A stretch of DNA of 64,000 nucleotides from Metridium senile (GCA_949775045.1 OX459095.1:30283064-30347063); one strand, 5' to 3'. Numbered from the stretch's first letter, positions 31,901 to 42,418 are shown. Program-made: numbers and translations. The notes: a model not told the origin generated them from the letters alone.

Positions 31901-34900
31901 TCGCTTCTTTCTTTTACGGACCAAATTATTAATTAGGAGTACCGGTATCTTCATTCTTTTTATATTCTACACTTGAAAAAAAGCAACTTTTGTAAAAATC
32001 TATTTATTTGTAATTCTATATAAAAAAAACTTATAAAAAGATAAACATATGAACAATCACTTATTCAATATATCATAGGTTATAATTACATTGGCTTGCA
32101 TTGGAGGTGAGAAAAAAATGAAGCAGGCAGCTCATCTGAGGCCAATTTGTTATTAAGTTTTTTTCATATAGAATACACAGGTAAAAAAAAGAACATTGCT
32201 AATTTAGAGAGAATGAAAAAGACAAAAGAAGTTCAACATTTTGTATTAACTATCTTATAGGTTCACCTAATTGCAATAACATTGTCATATAAAAAAGAAA
32301 ATTACAAAAAAAGGAATTAATTAAAAGACAAAAGCAGAGTACTCAACTGAACTTCTTCTTAAAAATTTTCTTTTTTATATGACAATGTTATTGCAATTAG
32401 GTGTATATTTTTTCGAAAATCCAGTTCAGTTAAGATGCATTAGAAAAATCCAGTCATCGATCAGTCCATTCGACCTAGTTTGTGGGGACCTTTTCAGATC
32501 CTAGTCTTGGGATCAATTCGGGTCCTGGGATCTGTTCGGGTACTATAGCATATGTTCTGGGGTTCTGTTTGGGTCCTGGGATCTGTACCGTATAGCGCTC
32601 GTTTTTTTTCCATTCAGCTTATTTCTCTCATTCAGCAAGTGTTGTTTGACTTAACTCCATAAAAAGAGATAAAAAAGTTAAAAATGGAGCCAGAACGATT
32701 TGTAAACTTTGAAATTTCACCGGAAGATTACATAGAGAGTCTTGAAACAAAAAAACACGAAGGCAAAGTTATAGAAAATTGATATAAAATTGCTGAAAAT
32801 TGTTTTGATGACCCAGACCTAGGAGTGAGAAGTCAACGAGCTATCTCGTTTGATTTCTTATAATACGGTTAACCCCTTCATAAATTTCGTACGCACACAC
32901 TTTCCATGTAGTATTCTCTATGTTTAAATTACAAACTTATCCCTTCCCAAATAGGTCCCCAATAGGTTTTGCCTAGACACTGAATCTGGTCTTTTTTGTT
33001 AATAAGAAATTCCAAAACGAAATATTGATTTATGCTCTGGTCAAAATTTCAAATTTGGATGTTACCAATTTTTCTGTTTTTATTTATACAAATTTAGAAT
33101 TAAATTATAATTTTATATAAACTGTCTGTTATAGATTGAAATTAATTGATCGACACTATATTAATGTGAGACAATAAGTAGGTGGTAGTCTGGAGAACAT
33201 GATGCAGTCTTGTGGGGTTTTGGGAAAATTGGGGTTATTGGTTTATCTTTGTGGCTACCAGTCAGCATATGAGAAGATAGAGAAGATAGATAAAGAAGAC
33301 AAAGTCAGGAAGGGGGAAGAGAAAATGAGAAGGGTGATGAGAGAGGGGAGGAAGTTCCCTTCTTCTTTTCCCTTCCACCTCATTCTTCAGTGCCTTTTCT
33401 CTAGGTTCCATTTCTTACTCATCCAAAGACCTACGCCATGCAATGTTATTTCATCTTGATCACCTACAATTACTGTCATAACTTAAGACCCAACATCCCT
33501 GTGTCAAAGTAGTTATATGTTTTGTTTGTTTGCATTTTTAGGGCTTTGAACCGAGAGGAACAGACCTTAGTAATCGTATAAATACGGCTACAAGTTTGCG
33601 TGACCCTAACAACAAGCAATTAACAAGAGAAAAAACAAATTCAAACCAGAATACACCTGCTAAAACAAGAAAACGACGCGCGAATGGTTGTCCAACAATT
33701 TATTATGCCAGACTAGTCTTTGAGTCTAAATCATCAGGCAATCTTCTGACATCTGATAACTTGAAATACATGTGCTACTTGGAGAAAAAAATTATGAAAA
33801 CTAGTCCGTCGAGGTATCATTCATATTATTATGGAGGCTGTCCCGACTGTTGTACCAGCATATCCTTGGGAAGTATTATTGCACAGCTGGTAAACAAAAC
33901 CTGTGAAAAAATTGATGATAATGATGTAAAGCAGGCAGTGAATGTTCTTCAAATGTGTTCGGCTTATTTTACCAAAGAATTGTTGAAAGAATACTGTTCC
34001 TGCTCCAACCTAGCAAATAAGGGTTCTATTGGTTGCCCCAGTGTTCCGTGTATTTGCAGTTGGAAAAGTGGCGTTTACACCATTTTGAATCATTTGACGG
34101 ATAATGAGTTTCTGCGAACTCCAAACCAGACCAACATTAAATATTCAGCGATCCTATCTTCTATGCGATGGGATAGCTATGATCTTTACAAGTATATCTA
34201 CGAAACACATCTACAAGACTCTTTCCCAGAGTACAAAGGGGTCAAAGTGGTTGGTTTCGACTTTGCTAACTTTAGATTTGATCTTTTTAATATTCTTCTA
34301 GTTGAAAATGCAAAGTATCCTGCCATTGCTATGGTAGCTGTGCTTATCATCATGTGGTTTTTTCTCAAGTCTTTTATTCTGGCATTCGCTGCTATCTTAA
34401 CTATCATCTTTGCACTTGTATTGGCATATTTTCTGTACATGGTTGTTTTTGGTATCAAATTCTTTCCGTTCTTGAACGTGGTGACTCTGGTGTTTATTGT
34501 TGGAATTGGTGCCGATGATGCATTTGTCTATTATGATATCTTCAGGCAAACAAAAAGTGCCAATCCAAATGCAAGTATTGTGACTTTGACTTTGAAAACT
34601 CTTCGGTATGCAGCACTTTCCATGTTCGTGACAAGTTTCACTACATCAGCAGCGTTTTTTGCTAATCTGACATCTCACATTACCTCCATCAAGCTATTTG
34701 GTATATTTGCCGGGTTATCCATCTTGACAAACTACGTGTTAATGATTACGTGGTTTCCTGTAGTTGTGATTCTGCATGAGCGATGGGTGAGGAAGCGAAC
34801 GGTAGACCAGACCTTACAGGCTAACAACGTTAACAGCGGACAAGCAGATGTAAGAGGAAGTGCTCCAGTGTATGAAGAAATGGATAACCGCGACGGAAGC

Positions 34901-37900
34901 TCATCCACAAGAGAAGAAAATACCAGATCAAGCCTTGCTTGTCAAATCTGTTGGGCAATCGACTTTCCATGCCATTTTATAACCCGAGGAACTACATTCA
35001 TCTCCAACATCAGTACCAAACTATTTGACACATGGCTGCCAAATGCAATTCTTAAGAAGAGACTCTACTTCTTGTGGATTTTCCTCTTCGTTGGTTTGAC
35101 TGTTGGCTTTGCATGCATAACTTTCGTTTCTCCAGGACTTCGTTTGCCAACCAACAAAGACTTCCAAGTGTTTTCTTCTAGCAGCACCATTGAGCAATAC
35201 AACCTTCATTTAAAGGATAAGTTCCGTTACGCTAGTGAGAACCGGGGTGGTTTAATAGTCGAGTTAGTATGGGGAGTGAAAGCACAAGATAATGGTAATC
35301 ATTTGGATCCCGACAACAAAGGCTCATTTGTGTATGACGATTCGTTTAACTCAACACTTACAGCAGAGGCGCAAAAATGGTTATCATCCACTTGCAAAAG
35401 TCTTCTTGATCAGTCATTCTATTCTGATAGTAATGAATATACCGCTGGTTCCATCTGTGGCATCGAAAAACTGAAAAATGTTTGTCTTCAAACTAAAGAT
35501 ACTTGTTGTAAAAACGTAACCTCAATCCCTTTTCCCAAGGCTGTACTCGATGGCTGTTCATCAGGTTATTGGCGCAAGCCTACTTTATACTATGACAAAA
35601 AAACTGGTGATATTAAAGCGATGTCAATGTACTTTTATTCCAATGTTATGTGGACAGCTGAATACGATAAGATGGACAAGTTTTGGAATCAGATTGTTAC
35701 TTGGGCTGACAAGCAATTCTCTTCTGCTCCAGCTTCACTTCAAAATGGCTGGGTTGTTTGTAGGTATTTAGATCAAATGTACAGCCTACAGTATAGTCTT
35801 CAGAAAGGCACTATATCTTCCATGGGAGTATCTATAGGCATTGCATTTGGTGTAATGCTGTTGACTACCTTAAATATCTTTATCAGTTTGTATGCAATCA
35901 TCACCATCATCGGTATCCTGGCTATGACTGTCGGAAGTCTTGTACTCTTAGGATGGCAGTTGAGTGTTCTGGAGTCTATCGTGTTCTCTGTGTCAGTTGG
36001 CCTGTCTATTGATTTTACCATGCATTATGGAGTAGCATATCGACTATCACCGTATAAAGATAATAGAAAGGACAGAGTACATTATTCGTTTGTCCATATT
36101 GGATCTGCTATTCTGATGGCTGCAGTTACTACCTTTATAACAGGTCAGTGGAATGCCTTATATACATGTAGATATGATATGCTGGTTGCTTTTTATCAAA
36201 ATATTTTATTCTTTTCGAAGATTTTATTTGTTTGTTTATTTTGTATTTGGTTTTATTTTTTGCTGTGTGCAAGGCTATATTTACACTGAACTGATATTAA
36301 TAATGATAATAATAATAATAATATATAGGTCTTGAAAAGCATTTAACAAAAAGGAGCAGACAGATAGCAGGTTACAATTAGTAAATGAAGATAGTAAAAA
36401 AAGTCAAGAAAGTCTTAAGTGCAGATTTAAAGGCAGGAACAGTCAGAGTACTTCACAACATCAGGCAGATTATATATTCCAAAGTACAGATGCAGCAAGG
36501 GCAAAGCTTCTGTTACAAAATGTAGAAGTTCTTGATTTATTATAGTTATCGGCAGACATTCGGTCCACTTATATTCCGATATTTCCGTGTAAATAATGGA
36601 TTGCAGACAGATGTTATAAACACTACCAAAAAAATCCCAAACAAAAAGGTGCATATTCAAATTTTCCAAAACGAGTATGAAGGACTGGGTACTAGTTTCC
36701 CTAATTATTGTAATTAAGAAATTAACCTCATAATATAAAAGAGCAGATCAAGATATGTATGATTCCTGAGATTTGGTGCTTTTGGTTGGATACTGTGAGT
36801 AAGTTACAGCTATTCAAAATGGATTGGAAGGACAGGCGTCCTTCCAAACCATACATTTCCTTCTATTTTAGTCATTTTATGAGGCTGTATCTTGGTTAGA
36901 ATATAACCTAATGCAACCAAACTCTTACATCTTACATATTTTAATGTGCTCTATTTAAGTATGCGGTTCATTTCTTAATTACATTAATTAGGGAAACTAT
37001 TACCCAGTCCTTTACTCGTTTTGGAAAAGGCCAATTGTCTGCATTGAACACTTCATAGTCATGTCGGAGAAGGGCACTAAGCACTGGATCTGGAGACTAA
37101 CGAGATAACGTTTTAAATTATTTGACATAAATCGCGCGCTCTGATTGGCTGAGAAGCGTTCTCTATAACTCAACCGAGAGCACGGAACGTCTTTTCGTTT
37201 GATTCTTACAACTGAATATTTTATAAAAGAAATAGGTATCTCGGTAGCGGTGCTCTTTCGAGTTACAGAGCACTTGGAAATTTTAAGAAGACTTGTCGTA
37301 GCGCTTCTGTCATCGTTTTAAGGTTACAGTGTACCTTCGCGGGGTGTCTCAGTAAAAACATCATTAGCTCGTCAAATTAAATATTATTTCAAAGATTTAC
37401 ACATCATCTTAAAGCGAAATAACCATAGAATACGCCTGTGTAATTTGTTTTACCGAACTCTTCATGTATAAAGAGGTTCGATGCTTTAGACTCAAAATGA
37501 CCGTCTTTGTTTGAGAGAATTGATCTAAAAAAGTTATTATTGTATTGTCGCCTTTTCTGCACAATGTCAATCAGCACATACTTGCCTTCCAAAAAAGTGT
37601 GAAGCTTTGTCAATATTTTACTTAGTTTAGATATAAATTAGAGTTGAAGCCGGTGATTCAATTATTTTTTTGAAATTCGAAACTTTTGGTCATAAATCTA
37701 AAACCAAGCTGTTATTCGACAAACGCTCACACCTTTTGAATTTTGTTGAGTTGATAATGCTATTGTAATTATTTCATGCAAGGTAGAAATAAAATGTTGT
37801 TGTTGTTGTTGTTGTTGTTGCTACATGGCGTATTTTCAGGCTATTTGGTTGAAAACCTTTTTTAGATCAATTCGCTCAAAGTTGTATTATACGCATTAAA

Positions 37901-38807
37901 AGTCCAGCGTGCTCTATATAACTCCGTCGATAGAGCACGCTGCCTCATTTTCTATTTCTTCAGTGTATAAATTGTCTTTTGTGTTTGTAGGATTGCTAAT
38001 GATGCCAGCCATAGTTCTAGTGTATATTCAACTTGGACAGTTCTTGATGCTAGTAATGCTGTTTAGCTGGCTGTTTGCTACCTTCGCCTTCCTTTCTTTG
38101 AGTGCATTTATTGGTCCTGTAGGAAACTTTGGGCAGCTAAGTGTCACAAGGTGAGTGTCTTTATCACTGCCATGAACTTGGTCTTGAGCATCATTATTAT
38201 CACGGTCTTCATCATAACTAACATCGTAATAATCATCTTTATGATTAGTTAAATAGATTAGAAAAATACAACGACATGATTATTATTATCATCATGCCGA
38301 AAACCTCACCCGGTCATCATAATCAATGGGTGCCAGAGGAATCATTCTCCGTGTGGTCGCTTCGCGCTCGCTATAGTACCAAACGGAAAATAATTCCTCT
38401 GGCACCAAGGGTACATAATCAATATTGTCAACAACAGCAACAACAGCATCATGATCAACATTATTACCATAGTAATAATTATCAATGTCACCATTATAAA
38501 GGTTAAAATATTTTTTTTTTTTCATTTTTGTTATTATATTTCATATGGTACTTTGTCATCGTTATTATAATTGTACGCAATCGAGTTATTTATTTTCATT
38601 TGCTATTGTACGTTAACGCCTCTAAATATTTTGCTTTTCTTTATATTTAGAATCTGCCGAAAGTTTGGCCTTTGTAAAGTAAAACCAAAGGATGACGCCA
38701 TTGTATTATCAAAGAGAAATCAAAGTACTAATCCAGATGTTATAATCAGCAATGACAACCCAGCAGTAGTCGAAGGAGAGGGAAATCTATACTCCGCCGA
38801 CTGTTAG
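26146..38807 (+). CDS. Dispatched-like RND transporter, intact copy (DISP-A)
   Basis: Exons: 26146-26192, 31298-31430, 33542-36143, 37991-38150, 38651-38807; 3099 nt or 1032 residues, with GT-AG junctions and consistent phases. A membrane anchor is at about residues 22-43. The signature GFEPRGTDLSNR follows at 61-72. A basic RKRR at about 103-106 resembles the furin site that activates vertebrate DISP1. A cysteine-rich outer loop comes next, then a sterol-sensing/RND half (about 319-473) with GIGADDAF at 381-388. A second membrane segment is at about 569-589, with GLRLPTNKDFQVF after it. The second RND half holds GLSIDF (880-885) and LMMPAIVLVYIQLGQFLMLV, which is near-diagnostic of Dispatched. 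The intramembrane acidic residues needed for cation-driven transport are present. Dispatched releases cholesterol-modified Hedgehog from producing cells. Patched, PTCHD and NPC1 were considered; the GIGADD and GFEPRGT motifs argue for Dispatched. The numeral of the paralogue cannot be assigned. Confidence 0.88.
26272..26483. mobile_element. Foldback MITE in DISP-A intron 1
   Basis: 'GCGAATCACAAAACCGTGGG' and 'AAAAAATCGTTTTTTGTTTG' are mirrored by 'AATAAACGATTTCTAAAATA' and 'GCCCACGGTTTTTCGATTCG', with a loop near 26,360. DISP-B has nothing comparable at the matching place (about 42,440), so it was probably inserted after the duplication. Confidence 0.5.
26484..29155. other. DISP-A intron 1, AT-rich, with microsatellites
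   Basis: No gene was recognised. A (GTGA)n run with GCGA variants lies at 28,255-28,295 and (AAT)n at 28,888-28,950. A 'CTCGTGGATCATAATT' near 27,043 and 'GATCCACGAGTTAAAAA' near 28,338 are opposed and may be the ends of an old 1.3-kb element. Confidence 0.35.
29156..30200. mobile_element. MULE-like MITE with about 125-bp terminal inverted repeats
   Basis: The element at 29,165-30,191 has long inverted ends: AGCCTGAGAAAACAGACGTT and 'AACGTCTGTTTTCTCAGGCT', continuing for about 125 bp through 'GTTTCGCTCCTCGT' and 'GGTAGTGCTAC' or its mirror. Flanks GAAAACAAA and GAAAACATA match at 8 of 9 positions, giving an imperfect 9-bp target duplication. The interior has an uninterrupted frame of 151 codons (29,529-29,984) with no similarity I recognise. 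Ends resemble the TAGCCTG foldback at 10,734. Confidence 0.65.
30271..30429. mobile_element. Foldback MITE, 'CCCAATAATTG' family, copy 2
   Basis: The ends 'AATAAAACAATTGTTGAATT' and 'CATCCAATAATTGCTTAA', with 'TATGATATGAAAGTTATGCA' mirrored near 30,390, match the layout of the element at 2960-3116. Confidence 0.55.
30430..30953. other. DISP-A intron 1 stretch with small inverted repeat
   Basis: No gene was seen. 'GGGCAAAATGCTGTGATAG' near 30,687 and 'CTATCACAGCATAATGCCC' near 30,801, and 'TTGTTTAAATAA', suggest another decayed foldback of about 150 bp. Confidence 0.35.
30954..31079. mobile_element. Foldback with ribozyme-like words
   Basis: 'AAGAGTCATCAACCTTTTTT' and 'TAGATTATTTAATTCGACG' are mirrored by 'CGGATTAAATAATCTAAAAA' and 'GGGTTGATGACTCTT'. 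The inner part contains 'GACGTTTCGTGCC' and 'CCTGAAACGTC', so each arm carries a (C/T)GAAACGTC-type word next to a CTAAAGATG-type word. This resembles decayed hammerhead cores. Confidence 0.5.
31452..32917. mobile_element. Insertion in DISP-A intron 2 with minisatellite inverted arms
   Basis: This about 1.47-kb block is absent from the matching DISP-B intron. At about 31,650-31,825 a decayed repeat of 'CCCGAACAGATCCCAGGA' occurs, and its inverted copy lies at 32,460-32,605; both arms end at 'ACTAGGTCGAATGGA'. Inside sits a smaller foldback, 32,264-32,403, with CACCTAATTGCAATAAC ends like the MITE at 53,363. Beyond the right arm, a short frame at 32,683-32,781 (MEPERFVNFEISPEDY...) ends in a stop and may be a fragment of a transposon gene; I do not recognise it with confidence. 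Confidence 0.55.
36285..36640 (-). pseudogene. LINE reverse-transcriptase 3' relic in DISP-A intron 3
   Basis: The minus strand reads a frameshifted 'RSFALAASVLWN' and 'NLPDVV', the C-terminal signature of non-LTR reverse transcriptases, followed downstream by an (ATT)n tail at about 36,299-36,324. The same relic lies in DISP-B intron 3 (51,150-51,640), so the insertion predates the tandem duplication. Confidence 0.6.
36641..37084. other. DISP-A intron 3, decayed unit-specific sequence
   Basis: No gene was seen. It holds 'CCAAACCATACATT' and 'CCCAGTCC' words that recur near 39,340-39,500, so another old dispersed repeat is likely. Confidence 0.3.
37085..37955. mobile_element. Foldback element interrupted by a TTAA element (copy 2)
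   Basis: The outer parts, 37,100-37,317 and 37,898-37,955, match the reverse complement of the foldback at 40,004-40,336 ('GATTGGCTGAGAAGCGTTCT', 'ATTTTAAGAAGACTTG', 'GAGCACGCTGCCTC'). Between them lies a piggyBac-like element starting at TTAA 37,318-37,321 with 'GGTTACAG' and truncated on its right. Within it a further tail-like insertion ends in (GTT)n at 37,797-37,820, which the 43-kb copy lacks. Confidence 0.55.
38151..38650. other. DISP-A intron 4
   Basis: It is homologous to the DISP-B intron 4 at 52,345-52,771. It contains ATC/ATT-rich microsatellite sequence and, only in A, an insertion around 38,322-38,420 with mirrored 'TGCCAGAGGAATCATT' and 'AATTCCTCTGGCACC' arms: a small foldback. 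Confidence 0.45.
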
Positions 38808-38814
38808 ACTAACA

Positions 38815-39175
38815 TATCGTACTTACTTACTTACGAACTTATCTTACTTACGTACTTACATACATGCATACTTGCTCACTTACCTACTTACATACGTTTT
38901 CACTTACTTACCTACCTACTAACTTACTAACCTACTTACTTACTTACGTACTTACTTACTTACGTACTTACTTATTTGCTTGCTTACTTACTAAATTATC
39001 CTACTTACGTTAGTTACTTACATTAATACTTACTCACTTACTTACCTACTTACTTACTTACTTACTTACTTATTAACCTACTTACTTACTCAACTACTTA
39101 CTCACTTACTTACCTACTTACTTACTAACCAACTTACTCACCTACTTACTTACGCACTCACTTACCATTATGCCT
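38815..39175 (+). repeat. (CTTA)n satellite after the DISP-A stop
   Basis: About 350 bp of imperfect CTTA/CCTA/CGTA tetranucleotides begin within 20 bp of the stop codon. DISP-B has the same kind of array at 53,170-53,345. It is probably in the 3' UTR. Confidence 0.8.
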
Positions 39176-40003
39176 AGAACGGCAGCAACAAAGGAAGAAC
39201 ACTTCTGTCCTACCTAGGCTAATTTATGTACTGCACCCCATGCATGTGGGGTTCAGGATCTTTAGCTCTGATTTATCAGTCGTGCGTGGCCAGGTGTTCT
39301 TAGTTAGTGTAAGATAATATAAGAATCAAAGTGTGACATGTCCATATCGAGCAAGGGACTGGGTACGAGTGTGAAAAACTAATGTAATTATGGTTCCAGA
39401 AAAAAACCCTCTCATGGGAGAGTAACCAAATATAAGCATATGACCAACTTTCAGAACGTTTGGCTAAATGTCCTTCCAAAACGTCCTTCCAAACCATACA
39501 TTCTTTTTATTTTCGAAAAAAATACCATAATTTCGTTGCAATTTGCACAAACTTGTTTAAACTTTCAATTCTTACTAATTTGTATTTGTTCTTTCGTGTG
39601 AAGGGGTTTATTTTTGAATTAAATTAATTTTGAGAAACTTGATTCCAGTCCTTTGCTCGATATAAAAAAGGCTAATTGTTCTTGATTGATTCACTCGTCT
39701 CGTGAAAACTAAGAAGTAAAGCTGAATATGTATATATGTATATGATGCATGTTCGTGTGCGAGATATTTTAAAAGATATCAAGAAACTGGTGTATATAAT
39801 TTTTAACCAAGTTCTATTTTTCAATAACATTTTCGTAAATACTCAAGTATTTTAGAGTTTAATTATCATCATCATCATCATCATCATTTGGTCGACTTGA
39901 TCGATTTCCCAGTACTCTGACGATCGAGTGGGATATCCACATTTTATAACGAGAAACCATTGTATAATTATTTTGTCCCACAAAGAAAATTATGTCTCAT
40001 GGG
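39176..40003 (+). other. DISP-A 3' flank homologous to DISP-B 3' flank
   Basis: This includes 'TTAGCTCTGA' and 'TATCAGTCGTG', and 'AACTAAGAAGTAAAGCTGAA', which recur at about 53,650-53,800. A (CAT)n run at 39,868-39,890 differs from B. No gene was seen. Confidence 0.35.
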
Positions 40004-40336
40004 AAGAGTCCGTTGAATATTGAAGAAATAGAAAACGAGGCAGCGTGCTCTGTTGAGTTATAGAGCACGCGGGGATTTTAAGAAGACGAGAGAAGCGTTA
40101 GGAGAAGCACGACGCGTAGCGGAGTGCTTCTCAGCGCTTCTCGAGTCTTCTTAAAATTCCCAAGTGCTCTATAACTCAACAGAGCACTGCTGCCGAGTTT
40201 TCTATTTCTTTTATAAAATATTCAGTAGTTAAAATCAAACAAATCGACGCTCCGTGCACTGTTGAGTTATAGAGAACGCTTCTCAGCCAATCAGAGCGCG
40301 CGATATAAATCAAATATTTTATAACGCCTAATATTC
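40004..40336. mobile_element. Foldback inserted in DISP-A 3' flank (empty site in DISP-B)
   Basis: The arms 'GAAATAGAAAACGAGGCAGC' and 'GAGTTATAGAGCACG...TTTTAAGAAGAC' are mirrored by 'GTCTTCTTAAAATTCCC...GCTCTATAACTCAAC' and 'GTTTTCTATTTCTTT'. In DISP-B the flanks join directly (CATGGGAAG to AATATTCAACTAC near 54,040). The element therefore moved in after the duplication, or was lost from B. Confidence 0.7.
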
Positions 40337-41173
40337 AACTACTTTCATTTTATGCTTTCTAATTGGCTGTCTTTAATTTGGATACGTAATATATACTCGA
40401 ATATGATTTAATTTGCAAGAGTTTATTTGTATATAGCATTGTAAGGTTAAATATTATGTATATAATTATATAGTATTGTCAACTAGTTGTTAATATAACA
40501 GCTTTTATAAAGAGAGAAAACTTGGATCATATACAGTCCATGTCATTACCGTTGTCCACGTAAAGTAGAGACATAGTTAACTATGGTAGAGATTAACAGT
40601 ACAACCATAATATATAGTTAACTAATCTATTTTCAGCAGTTGAAATTTCTACTTTCAACTGTATAATGAGTGTGACATGAAACAAGAATTAACAAATCTA
40701 ATTTATGTTTGTGTACCAATAAACACGGAGAAAATGTACTGGATTGTGGTCGTGTTATAATAATTTGTTTTTTCTATATAACATTTCACTTGCCTTGTTT
40801 GTTTGTTTGTTTGTGTCGTATAAATAGGTAGTCAAGCAGGGTCATGATAGAACTCTAGGTATTGCCTTCGAATCGATCGACTTAAACAAGGCTTTCCTCC
40901 TTTTTGATAAGGGGGAGGGTTATTTAAGTCCTTAATTGATTAACGATTAATAATAACTTCAAAAACACATGAAATGTCATGGGATTCCTTTTATAACTTT
41001 ATGCACATAAAATATATATTTTCAATCTTATTTGTTAATGTTATTTTTTTTATTTCAAAAAGGAACAGGAACACATTATGTACTCATTACTATAATTTAT
41101 CATGTGCTAAAACCTTAAACTTACAAAATCGAGCAATACTTCCGTTTTGTTGGTCCTTTAACTCGGTCAGTTT
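40337..41173 (+). promoter_or_regulatory. Probable DISP-A 3' UTR end and downstream flank
   Basis: A conserved stretch around 40,640-40,800 has AATAAA in 'ACCAATAAACACGG' (about 40,717). It matches 54,590-54,720 after DISP-B, where the signal is 'ACCAATAAAAACGG'. Conservation in both units suggests the real polyadenylation site. No other gene was seen. Confidence 0.4.
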
Positions 41174-41393
41174 AGAGCGCGACGCGCAAAAGTATGACCA
41201 CATTTAATGTATTCACATACTTCTATGCACGGGAGTTTGTACTTTAAACAGACACATTTGATGTGAAGTTTTCTGATTTTACCTAATAAAAACTGCGTGT
41301 AAAAACTCGTTTCGCAGCATTAAGTCCGTGCATAGAAGTATAAGAATATATAAAAAGTGGTCATACTTTTGCGCGTCGCGCTGTAAAGCTGAC
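41174..41393. mobile_element. Foldback MITE
   Basis: 'AGCGCGACGCGCAAAAGTAT' and 'ACTTCTATGCACGG' are mirrored by 'CCGTGCATAGAAGTAT' and 'ATACTTTTGCGCGTCGCGCT'. Confidence 0.6.
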
Positions 41394-41434
41394 GCTTCGC
41401 ATTTAAAACGAAATCACGTATCAAAACGAAATCA

Positions 41435-41740
41435 CGAATCACAATTTTCACGAGCTAACACAATTATGGAGTTATCTTCACAACTGTTCCTCCTTTGAAA
41501 AATCCCTGGCATTCGCCAGCGTCATCCATGTTCTTTTCGTTTTCCTCCGTCAAAACATAAAGAGTTTCTTCGAGAAGTTCAGGTGATAGTCCTACTGTTT
41601 TAATACAGGAGGAGTGCCAAATATCCTCTTTTTACATATTTAGTTTGAAAAAATATTTTTTAGCTCCAAAAACAATGCCAGTAAATTTAGTCAAAGCATA
41701 ACAAGCAGAGGAGAGATTTGTATGAGCATGCGCTAGACCC
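41435..41740 (-). pseudogene. CNTD1 exon 1 relic at the end of duplication unit A
   Basis: On the minus strand it matches the live CNTD1 first exon and its 5' flank ('CTTCTCGAAGAAACTCTTTA', 'GAAAACGAAAAGAACATGGA', 'CGAATGCCAGGGATTTTTCA'). It carries substitutions, 'AGGTGAAATTAAC' has become 'TGAAGATAAC' at the donor, and the start region is altered. No exon 2 is present. It is a nonfunctional fragment. Confidence 0.8.
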
Positions 41741-42314
41741 CTGAACTTTTGAAAGCATAATTGCTGCAGGAGCGTTTACTGTGACTTGCTCAGTTTGATT
41801 GGTCAAACAGTGTTTTTTAATTTATGCTATGTCTGAAAATGTTTTCCGCCTCTTTCATAATTACGTAGCCATTGTAAATCAAGGTTCAAAAGGCATTGTT
41901 ACTGCGGTCAATCAAAATTTCACAATGTCAGCTAATTATGAAAGGCGCTGTAAGGCAATAACAAAGTTGTTATTTTGCACCATTTTTGACACTAAAATCA
42001 ATAGTATGGCATCAAAGTACATTCAACTGACTGATGTTTTCTGAAATAACTCTTTTGGAAGGTAGCCTAAAGGTTTTTAAGAGGATCATCAAATCATCAT
42101 GAAATTGGAAAGTTTTGCTATGCGCAGCAACTGGAATTCCGACTTGGAGCTCAGTATGATTCGTGGTCACTGAACGGAACTGTGAAAAGTGGATATGTGT
42201 TTCTTTAAAGCCATACAACTGTCCAGCGTTTGCGTTGGAGGCCATTTTGTGTAGTGTGTAAACAAGACGAAGGTATTCGTCCCAACCGATCGAGTTGTGG
42301 TTTAGGATATAAGA
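41741..42314 (+). other. Unit junction and DISP-B 5' flank
   Basis: The duplication boundary is at about 42,189. Just before it is a fragment of the MITE right arm seen at 9603-9764 ('TCGTGGTCACTGAAC'). The leader 42,189-42,314 matches that of DISP-A. No gene was seen. Confidence 0.4.
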
Positions 42315-42354
42315 ATGGCTCCTCCAAATCAACCGAGAAATAATAGTGACCAAC

Positions 42355-42418
42355 ACATGAGGTAATTTAATCAAAATCAGGCCAGAGCCAAACCAATTTG
42401 TATTTTGACATGAGGTAA
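42355..42418 (+). mobile_element. 42-bp insertion with 11-bp TSD at DISP-B exon 1 donor
   Basis: ACATGAGGTAA occurs at 42,355-42,365 and 42,408-42,418 and flanks a 42-bp insert; the DISP-A site has one copy. The duplicated word includes the exon end and GT of the donor, so two donors now exist: GTAATT (in frame) and the original GTAAGT (out of frame, stop ATGAGGTAA). Confidence 0.8.

Noticed and set aside
33542..36143. Patched, PTCHD3 or NPC1 identity for the RND protein
   Set aside because: The sterol-sensing half alone would allow it, but GFEPRGT after the first membrane segment, GIGADDAF, GLSIDF and the LMMPAIVLVYIQLGQF segment match Dispatched better.
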